DNA from: Chitinophagales bacterium
GTDB taxonomy: Bacteria; Bacteroidota; Bacteroidia; Chitinophagales; Saprospiraceae
Direction of reading: 5' to 3'
DNA: 64,000 nt
Assembly (NCBI GenBank): GCA_017303475.1
Contig: JAFLBO010000006.1
Location: 124,001-188,000, forward strand
In this document: positions 25,701 through 33,136 of the stretch, one piece after another
Layout of the letters: the number at the start of each line of letters is the position of its first letter
Numbering within the stretch: the first letter of the stretch is position 1
Notes under the pieces: model-generated
Database searches by the model: none
Told to the model about the DNA's origin: nothing
What the model saw: the letters and a program-made list of their open reading frames with translations, nothing else
Position numbers and translations under genes: made by a program

Positions 25701-26438
25701 GCCATTTGACCACTCGTAGGTGTAGGGTTGTTGGCCGCCAACAGCCTGAATAGCGGCATCGCCGTTACTTTGATTGCAAAAATCAGGGGTAAAGCCACCC
25801 AGGGGTGGAATCAGTGTGGGGGCATTGGTTAGGTTGGGGACAACAAAGGTTTCTGTAGTAGTGCAGGTAACCCCCCAGGTTACGGAAACCGTGTAGGTTC
25901 CGGGTGGGATATCTACCAAATCCATGGTTGTCTCACCGTTAGACCACTCATAGGTCCATGAGTTGGGTAGTGGATCCACTGTAAGGTCAATGGCGCCATT
26001 ACTATTCCCATTACACAGAGAGTTGCCTGTAATGGCGCCGTCAATGGCAAGTGGTGCAATCGGTGGGAATTCTCCTACTACTACCTGTCCAATTTGAGGT
26101 ACTCCATTCGCGTCAATGACGGTTACCTGATAGGTTCCTGCCGTAAGACCGGAAATGTCTTCGGTGGTTTCTCCATTCGACCATAAATGCACCCATGGCC
26201 CAGGAGTGCTGGGGTCTGGAGTCATGTCAATGGAGCCTTGGCCTATGCCACACAAATCTTTGATAACCCAAAACATAGGTGCTACAGTCAGAGGTTTTTC
26301 GGAAACCGTGACAGGTTCAGCAGATGGGTCGGTAACTGTGGGAGGCAGGGATAATTCATTGGCTGATGCAAAAGCATTTCCAATGGATTGGGAAAAAAGG
26401 CAAAGGAAAATTAGAGTAGATTGTACAGTTATTCTCAT
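19791..26438 (-). CDS. Giant SprB-repeat adhesin with gliding-motility-associated (type B) C-terminal domain
   Basis: 2215 aa with a signal peptide (cleavage near AFA-SAN, residue 25). I count 22 SprB-type repeats of about 75 aa (about 60-1745), each containing YTYLWSN..T.DL..L..GTYTVTVT. From about the ninth onward they alternate between two subtypes: one opens with ..CG..NGAIDLTV.GG..PY, the other with ..SC...NGAIDLNVTPAGTY, so the real unit is a pair of about 150 aa. About 250 residues of PKD/Ig-like sequence follow (LLWNLNGNQVG..., YQWSTQDGHF...). The last about 98 residues are the gliding-associated C-terminal domain (GPNIFSPNDDGNNDYF, FSRWGEAIYER, GWDGNFKGQ, PGVFVW). SprB in flavobacteria is the mobile gliding adhesin; here the role in adhesion or gliding is inferred. 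Type B domains usually need a PorP/SprF-like partner, which is not next to this gene. Confidence 0.92.
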   Translation of the reverse strand: MRITVQSTLIFLCLFSQSIGNAFASANELSLPPTVTDPSAEPVTVSEKPLTVAPMFWVIKDLCGIGQGSIDMTPDPSTPGPWVHLWSNGETTEDISGLTAGTYQVTVIDANGVPQIGQVVVGEFPPIAPLAIDGAITGNSLCNGNSNGAIDLTVDPLPNSWTYEWSNGETTMDLVDIPPGTYTVSVTWGVTCTTTETFVVPNLTNAPTLIPPLGGFTPDFCNQSNGDAAIQAVGGQQPYTYEWSNGGTDLQIFNLPAGEYTVTVTGANGCTSTYSAEVPAMDLAITVLEDYEIASTTCNGGNGSIGISLSPSGLWQNSATYLWSNGATTQDIANLTPGTYVVTVTRAGTCTDLAVFFIDDEPVIPDLSFTQNAATCGMSNGAINMTPLPGGVPPYTYLWSNMATTQDLSNVPAGNYSVTLTSANGCTVSGSIDVEDNDAIFSYNATVQDNTACDTINGRISLQLFPTNLAYTWSNGATTTTLSPLAPGDYTVTISAGGTCTAVETINVGNQVEYPSIPAKIDTATCGLNNGGIDMTINGGASPFAILWSTGDTSQDLTKLAADTFFVTVTSAVGCSVTNTVIVPNINQPIGIQEVVLDNISCALPTGAIDLNVFPADTNYVYTWSSGQSTDSLTNLPGGTYLVTVTLGVSCIALDTFSIIDQALPPNLSSSASAATCGFNNGSADLVVNNGAAPFTYLWSNAVTDEDLVNMTPGTYSVTVTGANQCTAVNSVNILNNDLSLGVSASPQQNTSCATPNGALDISVAPAGSYTYAWSNSLNTEDLNGLAAGTYTVTVTFGTCTGSNTFVIADNAVQPSLSVAGLAANCGLADGSADLNVNAGVGPYTYLWSTTGTDEDLSGLTPGTYSVTVTGSNFCTEVASVVVANNNITLNLNSNATANSSCTAFNGSLDLSVTPAGAYTYLWSNTGNTEDLSNLNAGNYTVTVTLGTCQSTGTFVVTDNTQTPVLTPNITASICSVNNGAIDLSVSGAAGPYTYLWSNTVTDEDLTALLPGTYTVTVTAQNGCTEEATINVPNNASTFSLAGTAVALTNCATNNGSIDLNITPAGAYTYLWSNAATDEDLNGLAPGTYTVSVTESGSCTATASFFVIDQRTNPITAQNLTPEFCGLADGAIDLTVSGGATPYGFTWSNTAVTEDIANLAAGTYTVTVTDANNCTATSSAVIPGNTLSLALSGNATANSSCIANTGAVDLNVNPAGTYTYLWSNTAQTEDINNVAAGTYTVTVSAGGTCTNTAVFNVTSNVPTPALSQSTTAAECGAADGAIDLSVSGSPAPYTYLWSNTAVTEDLSNILSGAYTVTVTAGNGCTSSQTINVPENVFTPAITNNMSPASSCVVNNGSIDLNVTPAGTYTYVWSNSAQTEDLSNIAAGIYTVTVSAGGACTSTAIITVTSNVPAPALSNVVNNADCSAATGGIDLTVGGSPLPYTYLWSNTAISEDLTNVAAGTYTVTVTAGNGCTTTQSFTVGNDVFTPAITSTLTPSTSCVVNNGAVDITVAPAGTYTYNWSNSAQTQDISNVAPGTYTVTVSAGGTCTNTVSVTVTANTPPPALSNVPTPAACGQPVGSIDLTVTGSQTPYTFLWSNSAITEDLSNLPGGTYTVTVTAGNGCTGTQSITVQDIGVPPNIANTFTPNNSCGAGNGAIDLTITPQGAYTFSWSNSETTEDLSGLAPGTYTVTVSAGGSCTGTVSVQIADQSTDPQANISSAGTALDCDVTSIVLNGNITGTNNPVNLLWNLNGNQVGSNPTLTATAPGTYTLVAVDNVTACTATASITLTQSLNPPQLSVANPALLTCASPSQTLTGSSTLSGIQFTWATISGTDTTIVGSGPTLNVNTAGNYVLIGFNPANNCFNAVPVNVQANQTPPGADAGLSFTLDCAGETLPLNGSGSGANSLNYQWSTQDGHFVSGVNTATPQIDKAGTYTLTVTNPVNGCTATDQVTITPEVPVAHVSVVQPTCDNLKGSIIIDSVTGLSDPILYGLNGGGLSSQNQFVNLDPGAYNITVEGGNGCAATAVANINAADLVEITLDAVAEIRMGYGYQINALVDIPLSDIASITWTPSDSLSCDTCLSTYATPTNTTQYHLHVVSDAGCEARGTIQIRVDKARNVYGPNIFSPNDDGNNDYFTLFADPVQVTRIKSLQIFSRWGEAIYERLDFAPNESLGWDGNFKGQKLNPGVFVWQAVVEFVDGQEETFTGDVTLKR

Positions 26439-26518
26439 GGGAAACAGTTTGTAGGCATGCGCCGAAAGACGAATTACCTGGTTTTGATTAAAAAAACAAT
26501 TTCAGGAAAGTTGTTGAA

Positions 26519-26526
26519 CAAAGATA
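26519..26526 (-). promoter_or_regulatory. -7 box (TATCTTTG) of the SprB-repeat gene
   Basis: Exact TAnnTTTG on the minus strand, about 80 nt before the ATG at 26436-26438. No TTG is found at the -33 spacing. The rest of the divergent gap (26439-26706) shows only a weak candidate, TATCTTGC near 26639, for the plus-strand operon. Confidence 0.45.
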
Positions 26527-26706
26527 TGTTTTTATGTCAATTCGCTTCCTCGCCTCAAAAGATTCTTAGTTAAAAACTCAATTTTTACTCATAAAAAATG
26601 GTTGTGAAATTCAGCCCGGCTCAATAGGCCAGACTCCTTTATCTTGCCGGACAAACCGCTTTACAGATCCCCATATTAAACCTTTTGTGCCCTCTGGCGA
26701 CAGGCT

Positions 26707-27654
26707 ATGCAAACAACTTCCAGCCATACCGCTTCTTTGACCGAACAACTGGAACAGTCGCTCCTGCGGTCACTGGCGTATTTTGCGGTGTTTCAATACC
26801 CTTTGTCGATTGGAGAATTATGTCAGTTCGGGACTCATTCCCAGGCTGGTCAATCATCTGTACAGGCGCTGTTAGACTCCTGGGTAGCGCATGGCATAAT
26901 CTTCCGGAACGGGCCTTGGTACCAGATAAAAAACGAGCCCAACTGGGCTGTTCAACGTGTTGCTGCCAACCAGCGAGCCGACCAAATATTGCCCCTTGCG
27001 ATGCGCATCGGAAGGTTTATCGGGCGCTTCCCTTTTGTACGTAGTGTATTTGTTTCCGGCTCGCTCTCCAAACACGTGATGTCGGAAAACAGCGACGTAG
27101 ATTTTTTCATTGTTACCAGACCCGGCAGGTTGTGGCTGGCCCGAACCATGTTAATTTTATTTAAAAAGGTTTGCCTGCTCAACTCCCACCGCTATTTCTG
27201 CGTCAATTATTTTGTGGATACGGAAAACATGGAGATAGCAGAAAAAAACCTGTTTACCGCAACGGAAGTGGTAACGCTTTTACCCGTTTACGGGCGCGAA
27301 GGCTACCATGCATTTGCTGCGGCCAATGTCTGGGCACGGGCATATTATCCGATGTTTCCCTCCCGCTCTGTAGATGCCGTTCCAGCACAAAAGCAGGGAT
27401 TGTTAAAAAAAATGCTGGAATGGGTGCTCGGCGGCGCTTTAGGACATTGGCTGGATAACAAATCCATGGACGTGACCCTGAGCTATTGGAAACGCAAGTT
27501 TCAACACATGGACCAGGAAACATTTGCATTGGCTCTGAAGTCTGAAAAAGGCATTTCAAAACACCACCCACTGCATTTTCAGCAAAAAGTGCTGGATCAA
27601 TATCAACAGAATCTACACTACTTAACCGCATTATTGCATCCTGAACAAAACTGA
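26707..27654 (+). CDS. Nucleotidyltransferase-fold domain protein
   Basis: 315 aa with no signal peptide. Residues about 10-75 look like a winged-helix segment (SLAYFAVFQYPLSIGEL...). Residues 116-136 carry the polymerase-beta-type signature VSGSLSKHVMSENSDVDFFI, with Gly-Ser at 118-119 and the metal ligands Asp130 and Asp132. The remainder is helical. Such proteins transfer nucleotides to proteins, antibiotics or RNA; the target is not known here. The gene heads a tight three-gene operon (8 nt, then a 4-nt overlap) whose other members are exported, which is odd for a cytosolic transferase. Confidence 0.7.
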   Translation: MQTTSSHTASLTEQLEQSLLRSLAYFAVFQYPLSIGELCQFGTHSQAGQSSVQALLDSWVAHGIIFRNGPWYQIKNEPNWAVQRVAANQRADQILPLAMRIGRFIGRFPFVRSVFVSGSLSKHVMSENSDVDFFIVTRPGRLWLARTMLILFKKVCLLNSHRYFCVNYFVDTENMEIAEKNLFTATEVVTLLPVYGREGYHAFAAANVWARAYYPMFPSRSVDAVPAQKQGLLKKMLEWVLGGALGHWLDNKSMDVTLSYWKRKFQHMDQETFALALKSEKGISKHHPLHFQQKVLDQYQQNLHYLTALLHPEQN

Positions 27655-27662
27655 CACATCTG

Positions 27663-28235
27663 ATGAACTACTTGAAATGGCTTGTCATTTCCGGCTTGAT
27701 GCTCAGCATCTGCGCCTTTACATGCAACCAGGAATGTTATGACAGTCTGGATTTGCAAAACTGGTCGACACAATGGATCAACAACAGTGGTGAGGAGCCA
27801 CAACCCGCCGACGGCCCGATACCCAAAAATGCCTTTGGCATAAGGCTGAAAGCTGATCCTGTAAATCAGGTGCGGGGCAGCTCAGACGACTCCGAAACCT
27901 GCTTCCCGCTTCTGATTCACCCTTTTACAGAAATCAGCCTGATTACCATCGACGGCTTTGACACCATACCAGCTCAAACGGATATTTCAGACCGGTTTAT
28001 GCTGCGCTATAGCACCAAAAACAACCTGGAATACATTGATCTGCGCAACGCCACCATTACACTCAGCGAACTCTGGGAAATAACCGACAATTCATTCCGG
28101 TTTGACCTGTTAATGGTTGATCCGCCCAGCCAGCCCGGTGATTACCGCTTTTCTGTGCAACTACGTTTCGACACCCTCGGCGCTACCGTAAACCAGGATA
28201 CCTTGCTCGTTTTACCAACCGTTACCCTGCAATGA
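27663..28235 (+). CDS. Exported protein of unknown function, possible lipoprotein
   Basis: 190 aa. It has an N-terminal hydrophobic segment (5-19) followed by CAFTCNQEC, so Cys17 or Cys21 could be a lipobox cysteine. The rest is beta-rich, with ISLITIDGFDTIPAQTDISD and a DYRFSVQLRFDT strand near the end. I do not recognise the family. The stop codon overlaps the next start (ATGA), implying translational coupling. Confidence 0.7.
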   Translation: MNYLKWLVISGLMLSICAFTCNQECYDSLDLQNWSTQWINNSGEEPQPADGPIPKNAFGIRLKADPVNQVRGSSDDSETCFPLLIHPFTEISLITIDGFDTIPAQTDISDRFMLRYSTKNNLEYIDLRNATITLSELWEITDNSFRFDLLMVDPPSQPGDYRFSVQLRFDTLGATVNQDTLLVLPTVTLQ

Positions 28236-28990
28236 CCAAACGATTTAATGCCATACTATTTCTTGGCCTGCTCTGTATTCAGGCTGGCCGGGCTCAAAAA
28301 GTATCCAAACAATGGACATCTGGCCTGTTTGGTAGTCTGTCTGCGCAATATGGAGCATATCAGCAACCCTTGAAAAATGTGATATCTCCGTACTTCGTAG
28401 CGCCCGGGAGCGGCCTTGGCTTTAGCGCTGAAGGCGGAATCGCGTTTAAAAATCACCTGGGTATGAAACTCTTGTTGGGAGCGGTATCCACCTCCAACAT
28501 GGAGGCAGATATTGAAAAAGAACTTGAAGCGCAAAACCCCGGCTACTACGCTGATTTTGTACCGTTTAGCGATTTTCAGGAGAGAAGATCCACGCAGTTG
28601 GCTTTTGGTTTTACTTACGCTTTCCCTTTCAAAAATGGTTGGATAGAACCCGAAATCATGTTCGGAGGCACTCAGGTTTTTGCCTATCAAGGCCACACTC
28701 GCTTAAAAAAAGCTGGTAGTCACGACATCATGGTGCAGCAATACAGGTCAATCAATACCCCGCCATTATCGCCAACCATGTTCCTGGGCACACGCGTAAG
28801 TCGATACCTTACACCCTGGTTTGGTGTTTTTGCCAACATCCGGGGAATGTCCACCTGGTACAGTTTAGACTATTGGACCAGCCAGGAAATTACTTTTTTT
28901 CCACCGCCAAAAGATATCATTACCGTAAAAAAAACGGCCCTCGGCATACAAGCCGGGGCCGGAATATTTTTACAAATTGGGCGATGGTGA
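28232..28990 (+). CDS. Probable outer-membrane beta-barrel protein
   Basis: 252 aa with a signal peptide (cleavage near RAQ, residue 21). Alternating aromatic/hydrophobic strands are visible (LAFGFTYAFPFKNGWIEPEIMFGG, given as a pattern of short strands), with glycine-rich turns and a C-terminal IGRW ending in an aromatic residue, all consistent with an 8-10-stranded barrel. The start codon overlaps the preceding stop by 4 nt. Function unknown; it is probably made together with the two upstream genes. Confidence 0.65.
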   Translation: MTKRFNAILFLGLLCIQAGRAQKVSKQWTSGLFGSLSAQYGAYQQPLKNVISPYFVAPGSGLGFSAEGGIAFKNHLGMKLLLGAVSTSNMEADIEKELEAQNPGYYADFVPFSDFQERRSTQLAFGFTYAFPFKNGWIEPEIMFGGTQVFAYQGHTRLKKAGSHDIMVQQYRSINTPPLSPTMFLGTRVSRYLTPWFGVFANIRGMSTWYSLDYWTSQEITFFPPPKDIITVKKTALGIQAGAGIFLQIGRW

Positions 28991-28992
28991 GG

Positions 28993-29219
28993 GATATCCA
29001 ATGTCCAATGTCCAATATCCAATATCCAATATCCAATGTCCAATGTCCAAGTGGAGCGGGGGTTTGGCATCAGCACAATTGCCTGGATTTACTCGCCTGA
29101 ATGGCGAGTGCTAAGCGCTTGGCTTCGCCATTCAGGCGAGTAATGCCCAGTAAATGTGCTGACGCCAAACCCCCGCACTATTTGGACATTGGTTATTGGA
29201 CATTGGATATTGGATATTT
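28993..29219. repeat. Nested palindromic element with CCAATATC/CCAATGTC arms
   Basis: Three layers pair around one centre. Outer: tandem TCCAATGTCCAATATCCAA units (28995-29050) against their inverse (29182-29216). Middle: 29056-29077 against 29155-29176 (GCGGGGGTTTGGC..., one mismatch). Inner: TTACTCGCCTGAATGGCGA (29089-29107) against its exact complement (29125-29143). It fills the whole gap between convergent genes and likely terminates both. Confidence 0.85.
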
Positions 29220-29223
29220 TACA

Positions 29224-31272
29224 CTAGTTTTTCACCGGTAAAAACGAATACTCCTTGCCAAAGCGGAGCATTTGTTTCACAAAATCCAATTCGCGCTCCA
29301 CTTTTACATCAATGATATTGCCATTGGCATCTTTTTCTGCTACCAGGCGTGGTTGAACAAAACCGGAATAGGCCTTGGTTGGCAGTGCTGCATAGCGAGA
29401 TTTTACTTCGTTGCCGGTGGCGGCGTCGGTTTTTACCCCGTAAGTTTCTACCAGCGCTTCAGCAGCTTTGAAATCGCCCTCGGATTTGATGCGCTGGATC
29501 TCAGCCAGTAATTGGCCAAACAACACGCGCAGTTTGGCGTAATCCCGGATATCATAATAGGTTTTGCCATTGCGGACTTCCTTAACAATCACATTGTCTG
29601 CCTTGCCTTTTTCCACTGCCCAGGCAGCCACTAATTGGCGGTTGCGCATGTGATCTTCTTCAATGTCAGCACCGGCCGGCAGGCGACGCAGTTGTTGCAG
29701 CAAACCATTTCGGATATATTGATCGTATTCAGCCTTGAAAGCATTGCCATCAGGCATTAAACCCATTTCAATCAATTTTGGGTCGGGCATGAAGTACAGC
29801 GCTACCAGATCGGCGCGGGCTTCTTCCAGGGTGCTGGAGTAATGTTTCAAGGTAACATTGGGTTCCGCTACACCCGGGTTCAGCTGGCCGCTGGCGTGGC
29901 CAATCACCTCGTGCAGCGCAGTGTGCATTTTGCCACAGGCTTCGCCATATTTTTTGGCATTTTCAATTTCTTCCGCATCGTTGGCAAACTCATTCAAGGC
30001 AAGTGCGCCGCCAACTTTGTTGTAAGCATTTTCAATATTATTTAAACTCACAGATTTGGAGCCAAAATCTTCCCGAATCCAGTTGGAATTGGGCAAGTTG
30101 ATGCCAATAGGGGTGCTTGGAGCACAATCACCACCTTCCATGGCCACATTAATCACGCGGTAGGAAACGCCTTTTACTTCTTTCTTTTTGTGCGCCTCCG
30201 CTATAGTGGAATTGTCTTCAAAATACTGGGCGTTTTTGCTCACAATGGCCATTTTTTCAGTCGCATCAGGGTCGTTATACTGTACAGCCGCCTCGAAATC
30301 CGCCTTGTAACCTTTCGGATCGTGGTACACCTCAATAAAGCCATTGATCACGTCGATGGTGCTTTCGGTGTCTTTCACCCAGGCAATGTTGTACTCATCG
30401 AATTTCTTCAGGTCGCCGCTGCGGTAATATTCCACGAGCAGGCCCAGCGCTTTCTTTTGCTGTTCATTTTCGGCAAAAGGAATAGCTTTTTCCAGGTTTT
30501 CAATGATTTTGTCGATGGCCGGACCGTACATGCCGCCAGATTTCCACACAATTTCCTTGATCACACCGTTTTCCTTCACCAGCTTGGAGTTCAGGCCAAT
30601 CATAGGGGCTTTGGCGCCGGCAGCCTTGATTTTAGCGTGGTAATATTGGTCTACCTCGTCGGCCGTCAGGCCCTCATAGAAGTTTACAGAAGAGTTTTTA
30701 ACAATATCCGGACCGTCTTTGCTGGTGCGTTTGGGCATTACAGCCGGATCGAAAATAACAGGCAGCAGGGTGCTTTGGATCTCGGCTGCCGGCATGGGCA
30801 ATGCAGCGGGATCAGCGCCCTGCACGAGCGTAAGGAAATACTCTTTAGAACATTCCGGCAGGATTTTCACCTCATTGTAGTGGTGGTGAATGCCGTTGGA
30901 GAACCAAACACGTTTGGCATACACCTCAAAGGCTTTCCAGTCGGCGCCTGATTTGTCTCCTTTATAGGTGTTAAAAATGGCCTCCAGGGTTTTTCTTACC
31001 GCCAGATTGTATTTGCAATGCTGGTCGTAAATAATGTCGCGACCGGCCAGAGCGGCTTCAGAAAGGTAATAAATGAAGGTTTTTTGCTTGATATCGAGCT
31101 TTTCAAAACCAGGCAGGTCGTACCAAAGAATTTGCAGGTCTGCAAAGGTATCGAGCAGTACCTGATCTTTTTGAATGGGTGTTGGGGCTGGCGGGAGTTT
31201 TTCGGATTGGTTTCCGCCGCAGGAAGCTGCCAGCATGGCCAATGCGAGGGATAAAAACAAAGGAAACTTCAT
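29224..31272 (-). CDS. Dipeptidyl-peptidase III (peptidase family M49), lipoprotein
   Basis: 682 aa from the ATG at 31270-31272, chosen because it opens a lipoprotein signal (LAMLAAS-C, Cys19). The M49 zinc motif HEVIGH is at 454-459, and EEARAD at about 482-487 supplies the third ligand; this spacing matches Bacteroidetes DPP III. Length is close to the roughly 675 aa of that group. The enzyme releases dipeptides from peptide N-termini; the lipid anchor places it in the periplasm or at the outer membrane, suggesting a role in using external peptides. It has its own promoter and no close operon partner. Confidence 0.9.
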   Translation of the reverse strand: MKFPLFLSLALAMLAASCGGNQSEKLPPAPTPIQKDQVLLDTFADLQILWYDLPGFEKLDIKQKTFIYYLSEAALAGRDIIYDQHCKYNLAVRKTLEAIFNTYKGDKSGADWKAFEVYAKRVWFSNGIHHHYNEVKILPECSKEYFLTLVQGADPAALPMPAAEIQSTLLPVIFDPAVMPKRTSKDGPDIVKNSSVNFYEGLTADEVDQYYHAKIKAAGAKAPMIGLNSKLVKENGVIKEIVWKSGGMYGPAIDKIIENLEKAIPFAENEQQKKALGLLVEYYRSGDLKKFDEYNIAWVKDTESTIDVINGFIEVYHDPKGYKADFEAAVQYNDPDATEKMAIVSKNAQYFEDNSTIAEAHKKKEVKGVSYRVINVAMEGGDCAPSTPIGINLPNSNWIREDFGSKSVSLNNIENAYNKVGGALALNEFANDAEEIENAKKYGEACGKMHTALHEVIGHASGQLNPGVAEPNVTLKHYSSTLEEARADLVALYFMPDPKLIEMGLMPDGNAFKAEYDQYIRNGLLQQLRRLPAGADIEEDHMRNRQLVAAWAVEKGKADNVIVKEVRNGKTYYDIRDYAKLRVLFGQLLAEIQRIKSEGDFKAAEALVETYGVKTDAATGNEVKSRYAALPTKAYSGFVQPRLVAEKDANGNIIDVKVERELDFVKQMLRFGKEYSFLPVKN

Positions 31273-31302
31273 AATAGATGGATGATTTGGCTTAGTAAAC
31301 AA

Positions 31303-31332
31303 CACCGGACTCGCTCCGGTGGCGCAAAATTA
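31303..31332 (-). promoter_or_regulatory. Promoter and 5' hairpin of the DPP III gene
   Basis: An exact TAnnTTTG box (TAATTTTG, minus strand, 31325-31332) is followed at the predicted mRNA 5' end by a hairpin, CACCGGA-CTCGC-TCCGGTG (31303-31321), about 30 nt before the ATG. The hairpin may protect the 5' end. Confidence 0.45.
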
Positions 31333-31415
31333 CAACGAACGGCGTCCAGGTGTTTACCTGCGCCCCCTTTCCAATAGACTGCGGTTTGCTGAAATTGGTC
31401 GGAAAAGTGGAGGTT

Positions 31416-31892
31416 TTACACCTTATGCCCAGGGCGGGCCCAGAAATCCCTTTCCTTTTCCGGAAAATGCTGAACAAGGTACTCAAATGCCAGGTGGGCA
31501 TCGCCTTTATAAAACTTTGTGATCTGACCATCCATCCATTTCACTAATAAAACGTTTGGTCCACGGCCCTGAAAGGCATATTGATAGCCCAACAATTGAG
31601 TCCAGGGCATGATTTCGGAACGTTGCTCTTGTCTGTTTTTTTGAAAGACCCATTGCATTCCTTGATCGTTGGCCATCAGCAAGGCCGGTTGATAGCCGGA
31701 ACGGCGCCATAACCAGGAAAACATCGCACCCCCCAAAACCATCCAAAGAAGTGCTGGTATGGTTCCAAACCGGATCAATAACCCAAACAGAACCGTTACA
31801 AAGCATCCAATGAAAATTACCGCTACAAACAACCTGTATCCAGTGCTGTGGTGGTTCATGAATACCTGGAAAGTAACCGTATTTGCTTGCAT
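31416..31892 (-). CDS. Small two-helix membrane protein of unknown function
   Basis: 158 aa. Two transmembrane helices (about 20-40 and 45-63) are followed by a soluble domain of about 90 aa with strands and the acidic/aromatic end HFPEKERDFWARPGHKV. The layout resembles bacterial PH-like or YcxB-type proteins, but I cannot name the family. Its ATG overlaps the lpxD stop by one base (TAATG), so translation is probably coupled to lpxD. Confidence 0.75.
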   Translation of the reverse strand: MQANTVTFQVFMNHHSTGYRLFVAVIFIGCFVTVLFGLLIRFGTIPALLWMVLGGAMFSWLWRRSGYQPALLMANDQGMQWVFQKNRQEQRSEIMPWTQLLGYQYAFQGRGPNVLLVKWMDGQITKFYKGDAHLAFEYLVQHFPEKERDFWARPGHKV

Positions 31893-32824
31893 TACCCCTT
31901 GTTTTTCAATAATTCAGGCAACTGACGGATAGAAGCGAGTTCCCGGTACTTTTGGCGTGCCTCTTCCGCCGGAATACCAAAGTAGGCTTTTTTGCCCTCC
32001 AGATCCTTGGATACGCCAGATTTGGCAGTCACCACCGCGCCCTGCCCGATGCGCAACGCCTGTGCCACGCCTACCTGTCCATACAGCACTACATTATCTT
32101 CCACAATGGTTTTGCCGCCAATACCAACCTGGCCCGCAAACAGGCAGTTTTTGCCTATCACAGCACCGTGTCCGATATGAATCTGACAATCCAGTTTGGA
32201 GCCTTCACCTATGATAGTATCGCCGCTTACACCTTTGGCAATGGTACAACCCGCGCCAATATCTACCCGGTCTTCAATGATCACCCGGCCGCCGCTGCGC
32301 CATTTTTTAAATGAACCATCTGCAAGTTTTTTGAAATAAAAAGCATCCGGGCCAATGATGGCGCCCGGGCCAATGATACAATGCTCGCCTATGTAGGAAT
32401 ACTCGCCGATGTAGGCGTTTGCCTGCACGTACGTGTGCGCACCAATGCGCACGTTGCCGGCAATGACTACGCCGGGCTCAATGATGGCCGTTGGGTGTAT
32501 GACGGCTCCTGCGCTGATGGATTCCTTGAGCGGTTCGAAGGGCCGGTATTCCCGAATCAACGAATCATAAACCTCAAACGGGTTTTCTACAATCAGAATA
32601 ACCTTTCCCGGAGGGCACTCCGCCGGAGCATTGAGCAGCAACACCGTGGCTTCGCTGTCGAGGGTTTTTTGGAAATATTTCTGCACATCAGAAAATGCAA
32701 TATCACCCGGCCGAACCTTGTGAATTTCATTGATACCGGTGGCAGAAAGGGTTTCGTCGCCAATGATTTGCGCGTTGAAACGAAGGGCAAGTTCGAGAAC
32801 TGGTATAGGGCGTGGAAAATCCAT
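31892..32824 (-). CDS. lpxD: UDP-3-O-acylglucosamine N-acyltransferase (LpxD)
   Basis: 310 aa, slightly shorter than the usual ~340. The N-terminal uridine-binding domain (1-100) is followed by hexapeptide repeats forming a left-handed beta-helix (about 105-275, e.g. IGEYSYIGEHCIIGPGAIIG). The catalytic histidine is His219 in LDCQIHIGHGAVIG, and GRVIIEDRVDIGAGCTI matches the family. The protein adds the second acyl chain in lipid A synthesis. The short C-terminus lacks the last helices of proteobacterial LpxD. No other lpx gene is adjacent. Confidence 0.88.
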   Translation of the reverse strand: MDFPRPIPVLELALRFNAQIIGDETLSATGINEIHKVRPGDIAFSDVQKYFQKTLDSEATVLLLNAPAECPPGKVILIVENPFEVYDSLIREYRPFEPLKESISAGAVIHPTAIIEPGVVIAGNVRIGAHTYVQANAYIGEYSYIGEHCIIGPGAIIGPDAFYFKKLADGSFKKWRSGGRVIIEDRVDIGAGCTIAKGVSGDTIIGEGSKLDCQIHIGHGAVIGKNCLFAGQVGIGGKTIVEDNVVLYGQVGVAQALRIGQGAVVTAKSGVSKDLEGKKAYFGIPAEEARQKYRELASIRQLPELLKNKG

Positions 32825-32965
32825 AAAAAAGTGTTTGAGTATAAGGGTTGGGGTGGTGGATTGGATGTTTAGTGGATACCACTAAGTCACTAAGGGCACT
32901 AAGAGATTTGCAGGTTTTTATTGAAATGCTAGTGCTTGCAGCAACTGAGCGACAAGAGAAATTAG

Positions 32966-33012
32966 CGTTTGTATTGACCGGATGACTGCCAGTCACCCGG
33001 TCAATACAAACG
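32966..33012. repeat. Strong isolated hairpin in the lpxD / glycosidase gap
   Basis: CGTTTGTATTGACCGG (32966-32981) pairs perfectly with 32997-33012, and the 15-nt loop folds further as TGACT-GCC-AGTCA. There is no T tract. The rest of the 312-nt gap 32825-33136 holds three CACTAAG copies (32879-32902) and a CTACTTTC box 21 nt before the next ATG; no gene was seen. Confidence 0.75.
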
Positions 33013-33136
33013 AGGCTTAAAACGGTGCAAAACTCCGAAAAATCCGTGGGTAAATAGCGCCACTAATTTTCCATCGTGCAGTGGATACCATCAAACAAAC
33101 CAAAACCCCTACTTTCACCCCCAAAACCACCATGAT

